Source: an uncultured Mollicutes bacterium
GTDB lineage: Bacteria; Bacillota_I; Bacilli_A; Acholeplasmatales; Anaeroplasmataceae
Direction of reading: 5' to 3'
NCBI GenBank assembly: GCA_937905855.1
Contig: CALCWU010000226.1
Coordinates: forward strand, 1-18,682
Length of the DNA: 18,682 nt
Position numbers and translations under genes: made by a program. The notes under the pieces were generated by a model. That model was not told the DNA's origin. It saw only the letters and a list, made by a program, of their open reading frames with translations, and ran no database searches. Positions 1 to 6,450 of the stretch are shown here, one piece after another (position 1 is the first letter of the stretch; the number at the start of each line of letters is the position of its first letter).

Positions 1-2
1 AT

Positions 3-686
3 TACATAGAATCCTCGAGTGGTTTGTCCAATGAGAAAACGGAGAATCAGAGCGGAAAAGGAAAAAAGGAATTAAAGGCTTTAAATATTGATGTTGAGTA
101 TTATCATTTTGATGTAACTAATGAGGATGAGGTTAACGAGAATGTTAAAAAGATTGGTGAAAAATATGGTCACATTGATCTTTTAGTTAACAATGCTGGT
201 GGTCTTGGTGGAAGATCAAGATTTGAGACTATGACTACTGAATTTTATCGTAGTGTAATGGCTTTAAATTTAGATAGTGCATTCTTTATGTCAAGAGCTT
301 GCATCCCTTATCTAAAAAAAGGTGAAAATCCATCTATAATCAATTTCTCATCTAATGCTGGCTGGAATGCTGGTGGACCTGGTGCGGGAATTTATGGAAC
401 ATCTAAAGCTGCAATTGTTACATTTACAAGAGCTTTAGCTAAGGATTTAGCTGAATATAACATTCGTTGTAATGCAGTTGCTCCTGGAACTATTGATACT
501 CCATTCCATGACAATATCAGAAAAACAAATCCAGCTTTATTTGAGTCTTGGAAAAATAATATTCTTATGAAACGCTTTGGTCGTCCTGAAGAGGTTGCTA
601 ATGTCATTGAATTTTTAGCTTCAGATAAAGCATCATTCTTAACTGGTGAAGTTGTTCAAGTTAATGGTGGACAAGATTTCTTATAA
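3..686 (+). CDS. SDR-family oxidoreductase, 5'-incomplete
   Basis: NAD(P)-dependent short-chain dehydrogenase/reductase. The frame is open to the left edge (codons from base 3); the first possible in-window start is a TTG at 24, giving 220 residues. Numbered from that TTG, the visible motifs are NNAG at 56-59, the catalytic Ser region FSS at 108-110, the YxxxK catalytic pair Tyr124/Lys128, PG followed by T at 154-158, and the C-terminal TGE and NGG segment typical of classical SDRs of about 250 residues. The N-terminal Rossmann strand and TGxxxGIG dinucleotide loop are absent. The first roughly 18 residues do not resemble an SDR, and the first 60 bases are about 42% GC, above the surroundings. 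The gene is therefore cut by the window edge, or its start is garbled there. Beside the IclR regulator and lyase it could reduce a keto-uronate (DEH or 2-keto-3-deoxygluconate type), but that substrate is inferred from context only. Confidence 0.8.
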   Translation, partial: YIESSSGLSNEKTENQSGKGKKELKALNIDVEYYHFDVTNEDEVNENVKKIGEKYGHIDLLVNNAGGLGGRSRFETMTTEFYRSVMALNLDSAFFMSRACIPYLKKGENPSIINFSSNAGWNAGGPGAGIYGTSKAAIVTFTRALAKDLAEYNIRCNAVAPGTIDTPFHDNIRKTNPALFESWKNNILMKRFGRPEEVANVIEFLASDKASFLTGEVVQVNGGQDFL

Positions 687-693
687 AATATAC

Positions 694-722
694 TTGACAA
701 AAAATGCAAATTGTTTTAAAAT
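694..722 (+). promoter_or_regulatory. Sigma-A type promoter of the IclR gene
   Basis: The -35 TTGACA (694-699) and -10 TAAAAT (717-722) are separated by exactly 17 bases, 42 bases upstream of the IclR start. A near-palindromic 15-mer, TTAAAATAATATTAA (716-730, 12 of 14 non-central positions symmetric), overlaps the -10 and could be an autoregulatory operator. In DNA this AT-rich the symmetry is weak evidence. Confidence 0.7.
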
Positions 723-763
723 AATATTAAATAATTTGTGGGTTATATAATGAGGAGAAGTAT

Positions 764-1528
764 ATGAATAGAACGATAGAAAGAACATTACAAATATTAA
801 ATTATGTTGGCGAAAGCGATGGAGTTACTTTAAAAGAAATAACTAATTATATGATGATTCCAAAAAGTAGTGTTTTTGACATAGTTCAATCACTTTTAGA
901 ATTAAAGCTTTTAGAACAGCATCGTTTAAACGATCGTAAATATATACTTGGGATTGCTGCATATTCACTTGGAAGTAAATATACTAAAAATAGAAGTTTG
1001 TTTCAGGTTGCTGCCCCTTATTTAAATACTCTTGCTGATAAGCTAAAGAGAACATCATTTATGGGAACTCTTGATGGAACTGATATAATTTATATTTATA
1101 AATATGCTGGTGATGGTGCCAAGCTTGCGACCTGTAGTGTTGGTTCTAAGCATCCTGCATATGCTACTGCTTTAGGAAAGGCATATCTTGCTTATTTACC
1201 TGATGAGGAAAGAATAGCTACTGTTGATAAAATTAATTTTATTCAAAAAACTAACAATACTATTAAGAATAAGCAAGATTTGATTGAAAATTTAAAACTT
1301 GTCAAAAAACGTGGATATTCGATTGATTGTAAAGAAAACGAAGATCTAATGATATGTTATGGAGCTCCAATATTTGATTCAACTTCAAGTATTGTTGCAG
1401 CAATTTCATTTTCTGATGTTAGAAATAATGATTATTCAGATGACGAGATTGGTGGATTTGTGAGAGAATGTGCTCTAAATATATCAAGAGATTTAGGCTA
1501 TCTTGAAACTCAATACTGGGATAAATAA
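764..1528 (+). CDS. IclR-family transcriptional regulator
   Basis: Predicted DNA-binding regulator of 254 residues, the usual IclR length. Residues 1-65 form the winged helix-turn-helix (RTIERTLQILNYV start, then a SSVFDIVQSL recognition-helix region). Residues about 75-250 are the GAF-like effector domain, with the family hallmarks PAYATALGKAYLAYLP at 131-146, GYSIDCKENED at 184-194 and APIFDSTSSIVAAIS at 201-215. The ATG is preceded by GGAG (754-757) at good spacing. IclR members often sense sugar acids or aromatic acids and control an adjacent catabolic operon (the KdgR group responds to 2-keto-3-deoxygluconate). Its position between an SDR gene and an esterase/lyase pair fits control of uronic-acid oligosaccharide use; the ligand is inferred. 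It has its own strong promoter and a terminator directly after it. Confidence 0.92.
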   Translation: MNRTIERTLQILNYVGESDGVTLKEITNYMMIPKSSVFDIVQSLLELKLLEQHRLNDRKYILGIAAYSLGSKYTKNRSLFQVAAPYLNTLADKLKRTSFMGTLDGTDIIYIYKYAGDGAKLATCSVGSKHPAYATALGKAYLAYLPDEERIATVDKINFIQKTNNTIKNKQDLIENLKLVKKRGYSIDCKENEDLMICYGAPIFDSTSSIVAAISFSDVRNNDYSDDEIGGFVRECALNISRDLGYLETQYWDK

Positions 1529-1532
1529 ACTT

Positions 1533-1561
1533 GGGAATCTTTTTAGATTCCCTTTATTTTT
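1533..1561 (+). terminator. Rho-independent terminator after the IclR gene
   Basis: Perfect 8-bp stem (GGGAATCT 1533-1540, AGATTCCC 1545-1552) with a TTTT loop, followed by TTTATTTTT. It sits only 12 bases before the ATG of the esterase gene, which runs in the same direction, so esterase/lyase transcription must read through it or start inside the IclR gene. Confidence 0.85.
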
Positions 1562-1572
1562 GAGAGGAAAAA

Positions 1573-2535
1573 ATGAAAATAAATGTATATAATGTTAGTG
1601 AAGAAAGAAAAATTGATGAGGGAATTTTATTATTAAGATATCCTTATTCTATAAGCCAAAGGCTCGGATATTCTACGATAACTAAAGGACAAATTCATGC
1701 CTTAGAGCCTTCAATGGTTGAAATAGAAATACTTGATTCAAATGATCAAATTGCAATTGAACTCATGTCATTAGATAATGATACCTATGTTTATGGATTT
1801 ATAGATGATTTTCAAGCAGCAAGATTTTTAATTCATAAGGGTAAAAGGGAACAGCTAGTATTAAAAATGCATGATAGAATGCTTAATATGGAACAAGATA
1901 TTAAGGACTTTAAGCGTCGATTTCGTTTTATCATTGGCAATGGATCAAGGGTTGTTTATTATCCTATTAGCAGTTATTCACTTATAAATGATGATGGCTA
2001 TGTTTTATATGGTAGTTCAATATCTATGGGAGCTGGTGCTTTTGATATTGTAAATTGTTATGCATTTCTTACAGCTAAATTTAATAATATACGTATTTTT
2101 AATAAGGCATTATCAGGCTCTTGCTTATTAGAGCCAGAGGCTATTGATTATTTAGCATCACTTAATCCTAAGGGCTATATTTTAGAGATTGGTGCTAATG
2201 TACGTGGAGTAATGGATGACATTGAATTTAGAAAAAGAGTAAAATATATGCTAAACATTTTAAAGCAAAAGCAAGTAGATATTTATTTAATATCTATTTT
2301 AGATATGTTTGAAAACTTATATTATGGCTTTAAAGAAATACCATATCATGAAAAAAATGTTTCTTTTATTAAGATATTAAAAGAAGAAGCTAATAATTTA
2401 AATTATTCTAAGCTTCATTTAATCTCATCAAAGAATTTAATAACAACAATAGATGGTATAAGCTATGATATGCTTCATCCAGCAAATTATGGCCATTTAC
2501 AAATGGCGTTAAACTTAAAGATAGGTGAAAAATAA
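1573..2535 (+). CDS. SGNH/GDSL-family hydrolase (Lipase_GDSL_3-like esterase)
   Basis: Two-domain protein of 320 residues. Residues 1 to about 135 look like a beta-rich N-terminal domain; the SGNH hydrolase core follows. Visible blocks are YGSSIS at 146-151 with the likely nucleophile Ser149, SGSCLLEPEAIDYL at 181-194 (block II Gly, and the LEPE segment seen in this group), GANVRG at 207-212 with the block III Asn209, and DMLHP at 299-303 carrying the Asp/His of the triad. Relatives are carbohydrate or acyl esterases. There is no signal peptide, so it should act in the cytoplasm. GAGAGGA lies just before the ATG. The next gene's ATG follows this stop codon directly, so the two are almost certainly co-expressed. 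A likely role is removing acyl groups from an oligosaccharide before or after lyase cleavage; the substrate is unknown. Confidence 0.85.
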   Translation: MKINVYNVSEERKIDEGILLLRYPYSISQRLGYSTITKGQIHALEPSMVEIEILDSNDQIAIELMSLDNDTYVYGFIDDFQAARFLIHKGKREQLVLKMHDRMLNMEQDIKDFKRRFRFIIGNGSRVVYYPISSYSLINDDGYVLYGSSISMGAGAFDIVNCYAFLTAKFNNIRIFNKALSGSCLLEPEAIDYLASLNPKGYILEIGANVRGVMDDIEFRKRVKYMLNILKQKQVDIYLISILDMFENLYYGFKEIPYHEKNVSFIKILKEEANNLNYSKLHLISSKNLITTIDGISYDMLHPANYGHLQMALNLKIGEK

Positions 2536-3696
2536 ATGGACTATTTTAATGAAACTGTAAAATTTGACCCTGTAAATCATTATATAATTTTGAATAATGA
2601 TGAACTAATTGCTTTAAAGAATAAGGCAACTAAAACAGAAATTGAGGAATTAACGAATATTGTCAAGAATCAATTTATAAGTTATCGTGAAAATAAAATA
2701 TCTGTTTATAATAAAGAACAGGTTTTTGATTTTGATAAGCATGATTATGTATCTTTGGCTACTTATTATTGGCCAAATGAGAATACAAGTGATGGACTTC
2801 CTTATGTATTACATGATGGTAATTCAAATCCTGAGGGTTCAAAATATGATAAGGATAAATTAAGAAGGTTAGCTTATATTACATATTACCAAGCATTGCT
2901 TTATTATTTAACTGATGATAAAAAATATTATGAAATGCTAAAGGATAATTGTAGTTATTTCTTTTTTGAGGAAGCTACAAAAATGAACCCTAATATGAAT
3001 CATGGACAAATGATTAAGGGCGTAAATTTGGGAAGAGGAATTGGCATTATTGATTTTGCTGCTAATTTTACATATCCTCTTATTATGCTTAAAAACCTTG
3101 AAAGATTAGGATATTTAGATGATTCCTTTAATAATAATATGAAGGATTGGTTAAGAGATTTTTTAGATTGGCTTTGTTATAATCCTATAGCAATCCAAGA
3201 AAATTATGCTAAAAATAATCACGGTACGTTTTATGATTTTTTAAAGCTTGTTTTATTTGATTATCTAGATATAAATAAAGAGATTCTACCATTGACCTAC
3301 AATTTCATTGAAGAAAGAATGATTCAAATTTATCCAGATGGTAGAATGCCTAAGGAATTAAAAAGAACTAAGTCTATTAGTTATTCATTAATGGGACTAA
3401 AAGGAATTTTTGATTATGCCAAAATAATTAAAAATTATAATATTGATCTATATAACATTAATGACTGGTATTTTCATCATATAGATTCATCAATTAAAAT
3501 AGGAATTGATTATTTAATTAAACATTTGATTATAAATGATGATTGGGCATATAAGCAGATAACGATTTTAGATACTGTTACTTATTTACCACTTATATAT
3601 GAAAAAAGGCTATTGGATAATGTTACATATAATATTGATGAATCAAAGGCATACGATAAACCTCTATTAATATTGTATAAAATGCTAATAAAATGA
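2536..3696 (+). CDS. Alginate-lyase-family protein (PL5-like polysaccharide/oligouronide lyase)
   Basis: Protein of 386 residues predicted to fold as an alpha/alpha barrel lyase. Family landmarks in order are DKHDYVSLATYYWP at 67-80, GLPYVLHDGNSNPE at 87-100, HGQMIKGVNLGRGIGIID at 156-173, KNNHGTFYD at 226-234 (the Asn-His pair used in PL5 catalysis), and PDGRMPKELKRTKSISYS at 267-284, with Arg277 and Tyr283 matching the catalytic Arg and Tyr of PL5 enzymes. The reaction would be beta-elimination at a uronic acid, giving an unsaturated non-reducing end. There is no secretion signal, so it should act on imported oligosaccharides. The start abuts the previous stop with no gap. The exact polymer (alginate, glucuronan-type or another uronate) cannot be told from the sequence. 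It ends in TGA, which supports standard code use. Confidence 0.82.
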   Translation: MDYFNETVKFDPVNHYIILNNDELIALKNKATKTEIEELTNIVKNQFISYRENKISVYNKEQVFDFDKHDYVSLATYYWPNENTSDGLPYVLHDGNSNPEGSKYDKDKLRRLAYITYYQALLYYLTDDKKYYEMLKDNCSYFFFEEATKMNPNMNHGQMIKGVNLGRGIGIIDFAANFTYPLIMLKNLERLGYLDDSFNNNMKDWLRDFLDWLCYNPIAIQENYAKNNHGTFYDFLKLVLFDYLDINKEILPLTYNFIEERMIQIYPDGRMPKELKRTKSISYSLMGLKGIFDYAKIIKNYNIDLYNINDWYFHHIDSSIKIGIDYLIKHLIINDDWAYKQITILDTVTYLPLIYEKRLLDNVTYNIDESKAYDKPLLILYKMLIK

Positions 3697-3705
3697 AAAA
3701 AATGC

Positions 3706-3734
3706 TTGCAATAACATTAATAATGTGGTATTAT
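3706..3734 (+). promoter_or_regulatory. Promoter of rplS
   Basis: TTGCAA (3706-3711) and TATTAT (3729-3734) are separated by 17 bases in the gap before the L19 leader. This gives rplS its own transcript, independent of the lyase operon. Confidence 0.65.
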
Positions 3735-3740
3735 ATAAAG

Positions 3741-3812
3741 GCTGTGTTACAGTGCATATTATTCCGCTGGCAAGGCTATGGCTATGAATAGTAGAAGAAA
3801 ATTTATAAGGAG
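3741..3812 (+). promoter_or_regulatory. Probable L19 ribosomal protein leader RNA
   Basis: The untranslated leader before rplS can fold into a small CTGT/ACAG hairpin (3742-3752) and an 8-bp helix, TATTATTC (3757-3764) with GAATAGTA (3786-3793, one wobble pair), closing a GC-richer internal region. Position, length and the motif resemble the L19 leader of low-GC Gram-positives, which is thought to mediate autoregulation by L19. The assignment rests on memory of that motif and on context. AAGGAG (3807-3812) is the ribosome binding site. Confidence 0.55.
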
Positions 3813-3821
3813 TTGATATTT

Positions 3822-4175
3822 ATGGCTAGAGGACAAGAATTAGTTAATGAAATTTCTGCTCAATACTTACGTGATAACATTCCTGCTTTCCGTCCAGGAG
3901 ATTCTGTTAAGGTTTATGTTAAAATCGTTGAAGGCGATACTCATCGTATCCAAGTATTCGAAGGATTAGTAATTAAGCGTCAAGGTGCTGGTGTTAGTGA
4001 GACTTTCACAGTTCGTAAGGTATCTTATGGAATTGGTGTTGAACGTACATTCCCAGTTCATGCACCTATCATCGACCATATCGAGGTTGTTAGAAAGGGT
4101 AAAGTACGTCGTGCTAAGTTAAATTACATTCGTACATTATCTGCTAAGGCTGCTCGTATTAAGGAACGTCGATAA
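3822..4175 (+). CDS. rplS: 50S ribosomal protein L19
   Basis: Structural protein of the large ribosomal subunit, 117 residues, the normal length. It begins MARGQELVNEI and carries the conserved FRPGDSVKVYVKIVEG and RIQVFEGLVIKRQGAG segments, plus a basic C-terminus. The ATG at 3822 is chosen over an upstream in-frame TTG because AAGGAG lies 10 bases before it and homologues start at this Met. Codon use (many CGT Arg and ATC Ile codons) is more biased than in neighbouring genes, as expected for a highly expressed ribosomal gene. It is monocistronic here, between its own promoter/leader and a strong terminator. In many bacteria rplS sits with rpsP-rimM-trmD; that cluster is not present here. 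Confidence 0.97.
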   Translation: MARGQELVNEISAQYLRDNIPAFRPGDSVKVYVKIVEGDTHRIQVFEGLVIKRQGAGVSETFTVRKVSYGIGVERTFPVHAPIIDHIEVVRKGKVRRAKLNYIRTLSAKAARIKERR

Positions 4176-4181
4176 TTTAAG

Positions 4182-4216
4182 AAGAACTATAGGATTTGCT
4201 CTATAGTTCTTTTTTT
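4182..4216 (+). terminator. Terminator of rplS
   Basis: 11-bp perfect stem (AAGAACTATAG 4182-4192, CTATAGTTCTT 4201-4211) with an 8-base loop and a run of T residues to 4216. Confidence 0.92.
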
Positions 4217-4218
4217 AT

Positions 4219-4241
4219 AAAAAAAGGAGTTTTAGCTCCTT
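4219..4241 (-). terminator. Terminator of the minus-strand methyltransferase gene
   Basis: AAGGAG (4224-4229) pairs with CTCCTT (4236-4241). Read on the minus strand, the stem is followed by a U run (plus-strand A run 4219-4225), and it overlaps the stop codon of the methyltransferase gene. It faces the rplS terminator, so the two convergent units are insulated back to back. Confidence 0.75.
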
Positions 4242-5025
4242 ATTTTTCTAACTTTCTTTTCATTGCTGCTTCATAAACAATAATTGATGTAGCAACCGCG
4301 ACATTTAAACTATTATTTGAACCATACATTGGTATAAATACCTTAGTATGTTTTTTATTATACCATTTTAGATTAATGCCAAAGCGTTCATTACCCATAA
4401 CGATGGCAATTTTTCCTTTATAATCATATTTGGTATAGTCAAGGCCTAAATTAGGTTCACCTAAATAAATATTATAGCTGTTTTCCAAAAGGAAATCCTG
4501 AGCTTCCTCAAATGAGCAAACAGCAGTAGGAATTAATAGATTACAACCACGAGAAGAAGTTGTTATTTTAGGATTGTGCATTTTGGTTACAGCATCAACT
4601 ATTATTAAGCCATCAACAGATGCACTATCAAGAGTTCTTAGAATTGTACCTATATTTCCAGGTATTTCCAAGCCATCTAGAACTACAATAAAGCTTTTAT
4701 CCTTTAGTTCATCTATGCTTTTTGTCTTGTATTCAATAATAGCGGCGAGACCTACCTGATTTTCTTTATTTTGAATAGATTCAAACATATTTTTAGATAT
4801 TTCATATGTTTTTAAAGCTTTTTCTTTGGCATTTTCAATAATTAATTTAGTTTCATCCTTATAAGCCTCATCACTCACATAAAAAAACTCTAAAATATTT
4901 AAATTGTATTTTAAGGCAAGCTTAATGACATTTAAATCTGTAGTAGCTACTACGTCCTCATCCTTATTTGCTTTAAGTAATGATTTTAATCGTTTATATT
5001 CGTCGTTATTTTTACCAATTTGCAT
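4240..5025 (-). CDS. TrmH/SpoU-family RNA 2'-O-methyltransferase (TSNR-like)
   Basis: SAM-dependent RNA ribose methyltransferase of the SPOUT class, 261 residues from the ATG at 5025. The three SpoU motifs are present: NIGTILRT at 124-131 (motif 1, with the catalytic Arg), IAIVMGNERFGI at 206-217 (motif 2) and IPMYGSNNSLNVAVA at 231-245 (motif 3, trefoil knot). Residues 1 to about 105 form the N-terminal substrate-binding domain. The start is chosen because AGAGGTGAT lies just upstream and it avoids overlap with the preceding gene, whose stop is 14 bases away. That spacing implies co-transcription with the MocR regulator. LDGLEIPGNIG and SSRGCNLLIPTAV remind me of thiostrepton-resistance (23S A1067) methyltransferases more than of TrmB/RlmB housekeeping enzymes. 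The RNA target is therefore open. Confidence 0.85.
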   Translation of the reverse strand: MQIGKNNDEYKRLKSLLKANKDEDVVATTDLNVIKLALKYNLNILEFFYVSDEAYKDETKLIIENAKEKALKTYEISKNMFESIQNKENQVGLAAIIEYKTKSIDELKDKSFIVVLDGLEIPGNIGTILRTLDSASVDGLIIVDAVTKMHNPKITTSSRGCNLLIPTAVCSFEEAQDFLLENSYNIYLGEPNLGLDYTKYDYKGKIAIVMGNERFGINLKWYNKKHTKVFIPMYGSNNSLNVAVATSIIVYEAAMKRKLEK

Positions 5026-5039
5026 TTTAATCACCTCTA

Positions 5040-6347
5040 TCATTTTACCAAAAAAAGATTTGTTAAGCAATCTAATGCGCAAATTAGATTGTTATTTTTT
5101 ATATTTGAATAGCCGAGTAAAACAATATTATTGTTATTTTTATTAACATCATAGTCATTCAAATATTTTATTTCTATGTCATCTGGTATCTTAATTATTT
5201 TAGGGACACTTAATAAAAAATGCAAATAATTACTTTTAGAAATTATCGTAAAATCTTTTTTATTAGCAAAGTACTCTTCAATTATTTTTCTTCTGATTTT
5301 ATAAACACGCTTTAACTTATTAATATGTGTTTGATAATGGCCTAAAGCAATAAAATTAGCTAAGGTGTATTGATCAATTGCTGGGACACTATTTGAATAA
5401 CTATGGTACATTTTATCAAATTTTGCTACTAAATTGTTTGGTAAAATCATATATGATATTCTAAGAGAAGGTCCAATTGTTCTTGAAAATGATGAGATAA
5501 AAATAACATTAGAGGAATTTTGCGAAAATAGAGGTATTGTTGGTGAGTCGCCTACTCTAAATTCAGCATCAAAATCATCCTCAATGCAGTATTTGTTGTC
5601 ATTACTAAGCCAAGCTAGTATTTCTTTTTTTCTAGACATAGACATTTTTATTCCTAAAGGAAATTCATTAAATGGTGTTATGTATATGGCATCAACAGCC
5701 TTATTTAAAATTGCACCATTAGAGTCAATATCTAAATAGGTTATTTTTTTATTATTGTTTTTTAGGATGGTTGCTATTTTGGAAAATCCAGGGTTTTCAA
5801 TCCCAAAATTAAAAGAATTTATCAAGGGAAATAATAATTGCATTAAGTATTCTATTCCTGAACCAATTACTATCTGTTGAATAGAGGCGTTAATTCCTCT
5901 ATTCTGATAGAGGTGATTTTTTATGGCCATTCTTAGCTCGTATATTCCCTTTGAGCCAACATAATTAAAGAATAAATTTTCATTTAGCACATTATTATAT
6001 AATTTCTTCCAAATCATTTTTGGAAAAAGATCGTCACTCATTTTCTTTGTTGTAAAGTCATATCTTATTTCTTTTTTTAATTTGTTTTCTTCGATTTTAG
6101 ACTTTTGCTTATAGGTATTAACAAAGTATCCTTTTTTTTCAATTGAATAAATGAATTGATTATCAATTAGATTCATATAGGCATGATAAATTGTATTTAT
6201 GCTAACATTAAGGCTTTGAGCTAATGCTCTTTTACTGGGGAGTCTTTCATCACTTTTAAGATTGCCATTTATTATTTCTGTTTTTATGTGTTCATATATT
6301 TGAATGTAGGCAGGTTTATTTTTGTCTAATTGAAATGTTAAATTCAT
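5040..6347 (-). CDS. MocR/PdxR-like GntR-family regulator with aminotransferase-like domain
   Basis: Transcription regulator of 435 residues. Residues 10-77 are a GntR winged helix (KPAYIQIYEHIKTEI, LPSKRALAQSLNVSINTIYHAYMNL, IEKKGYFV). After a linker, residues about 95-435 form a fold-type I aminotransferase-like domain, with GSGIEYLMQLLFPL at 162-175, TPFNEFPLGIKMSMSRKKEIL at 224-244 (split view: TPFNEFPLG, then MSMSRKKEIL), EDDFDAEFR at 256-264 and SSFSRTIGPSLRISYMILP at 285-303. In MocR proteins the Ser-Phe-Ser is followed by the Lys that binds PLP; here it is Arg289 (codon AGA on the minus strand), so an internal aldimine cannot form at this position. It diverges from an ECF-S gene and a pyridoxal kinase, the classic setting of PdxR, so it probably controls vitamin B6 salvage. 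The start has GAGGT just upstream, and it ends in TGA. Confidence 0.88.
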   Translation of the reverse strand: MNLTFQLDKNKPAYIQIYEHIKTEIINGNLKSDERLPSKRALAQSLNVSINTIYHAYMNLIDNQFIYSIEKKGYFVNTYKQKSKIEENKLKKEIRYDFTTKKMSDDLFPKMIWKKLYNNVLNENLFFNYVGSKGIYELRMAIKNHLYQNRGINASIQQIVIGSGIEYLMQLLFPLINSFNFGIENPGFSKIATILKNNNKKITYLDIDSNGAILNKAVDAIYITPFNEFPLGIKMSMSRKKEILAWLSNDNKYCIEDDFDAEFRVGDSPTIPLFSQNSSNVIFISSFSRTIGPSLRISYMILPNNLVAKFDKMYHSYSNSVPAIDQYTLANFIALGHYQTHINKLKRVYKIRRKIIEEYFANKKDFTIISKSNYLHFLLSVPKIIKIPDDIEIKYLNDYDVNKNNNNIVLLGYSNIKNNNLICALDCLTNLFLVK

Positions 6348-6357
6348 TTTTTTACCT

Positions 6358-6404
6358 CTGGTACCATAAATTTTAAAATAATCTGGCTATTTAAAAAGTA
6401 CCAG
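6358..6404. promoter_or_regulatory. Candidate MocR/PdxR operator in the divergent intergenic region
   Basis: CTGGTAC (6358-6364) and GTACCAG (6398-6404) are a perfect 7-bp inverted repeat. The hexamer GTACCA also occurs as a direct repeat at 6361-6366 and 6398-6403 (37 bases apart), and a further CTGG lies at 6383-6386. MocR-type regulators such as GabR bind spaced direct ATACCA-like boxes, so this is a plausible binding region for the neighbouring regulator. It also covers the start region of both divergent transcripts. No clean -35/-10 pair stands out for either direction. Confidence 0.5.
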
Positions 6405-6450
6405 TTTCATTATAAACTATTAATATATTAAAAACAAGGAAAGTGTTAAA

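Noticed and set aside
1..60. Vector or adapter remnant (CTCGAG at 14-19)
   Set aside because: A single 6-base restriction site is not evidence of vector sequence; no longer match can be claimed from reading alone.
3813..3821. Upstream TTG start for L19
   Set aside because: It would leave the AAGGAG site directly against the start codon; the ATG at 3822 has proper spacing and matches the family start.
5026..5082. Longer N-terminus for the RNA methyltransferase
   Set aside because: It would overlap the MocR gene by 43 bases and bypass a good ribosome binding site before the ATG at 5025; the extra residues are not family-like.
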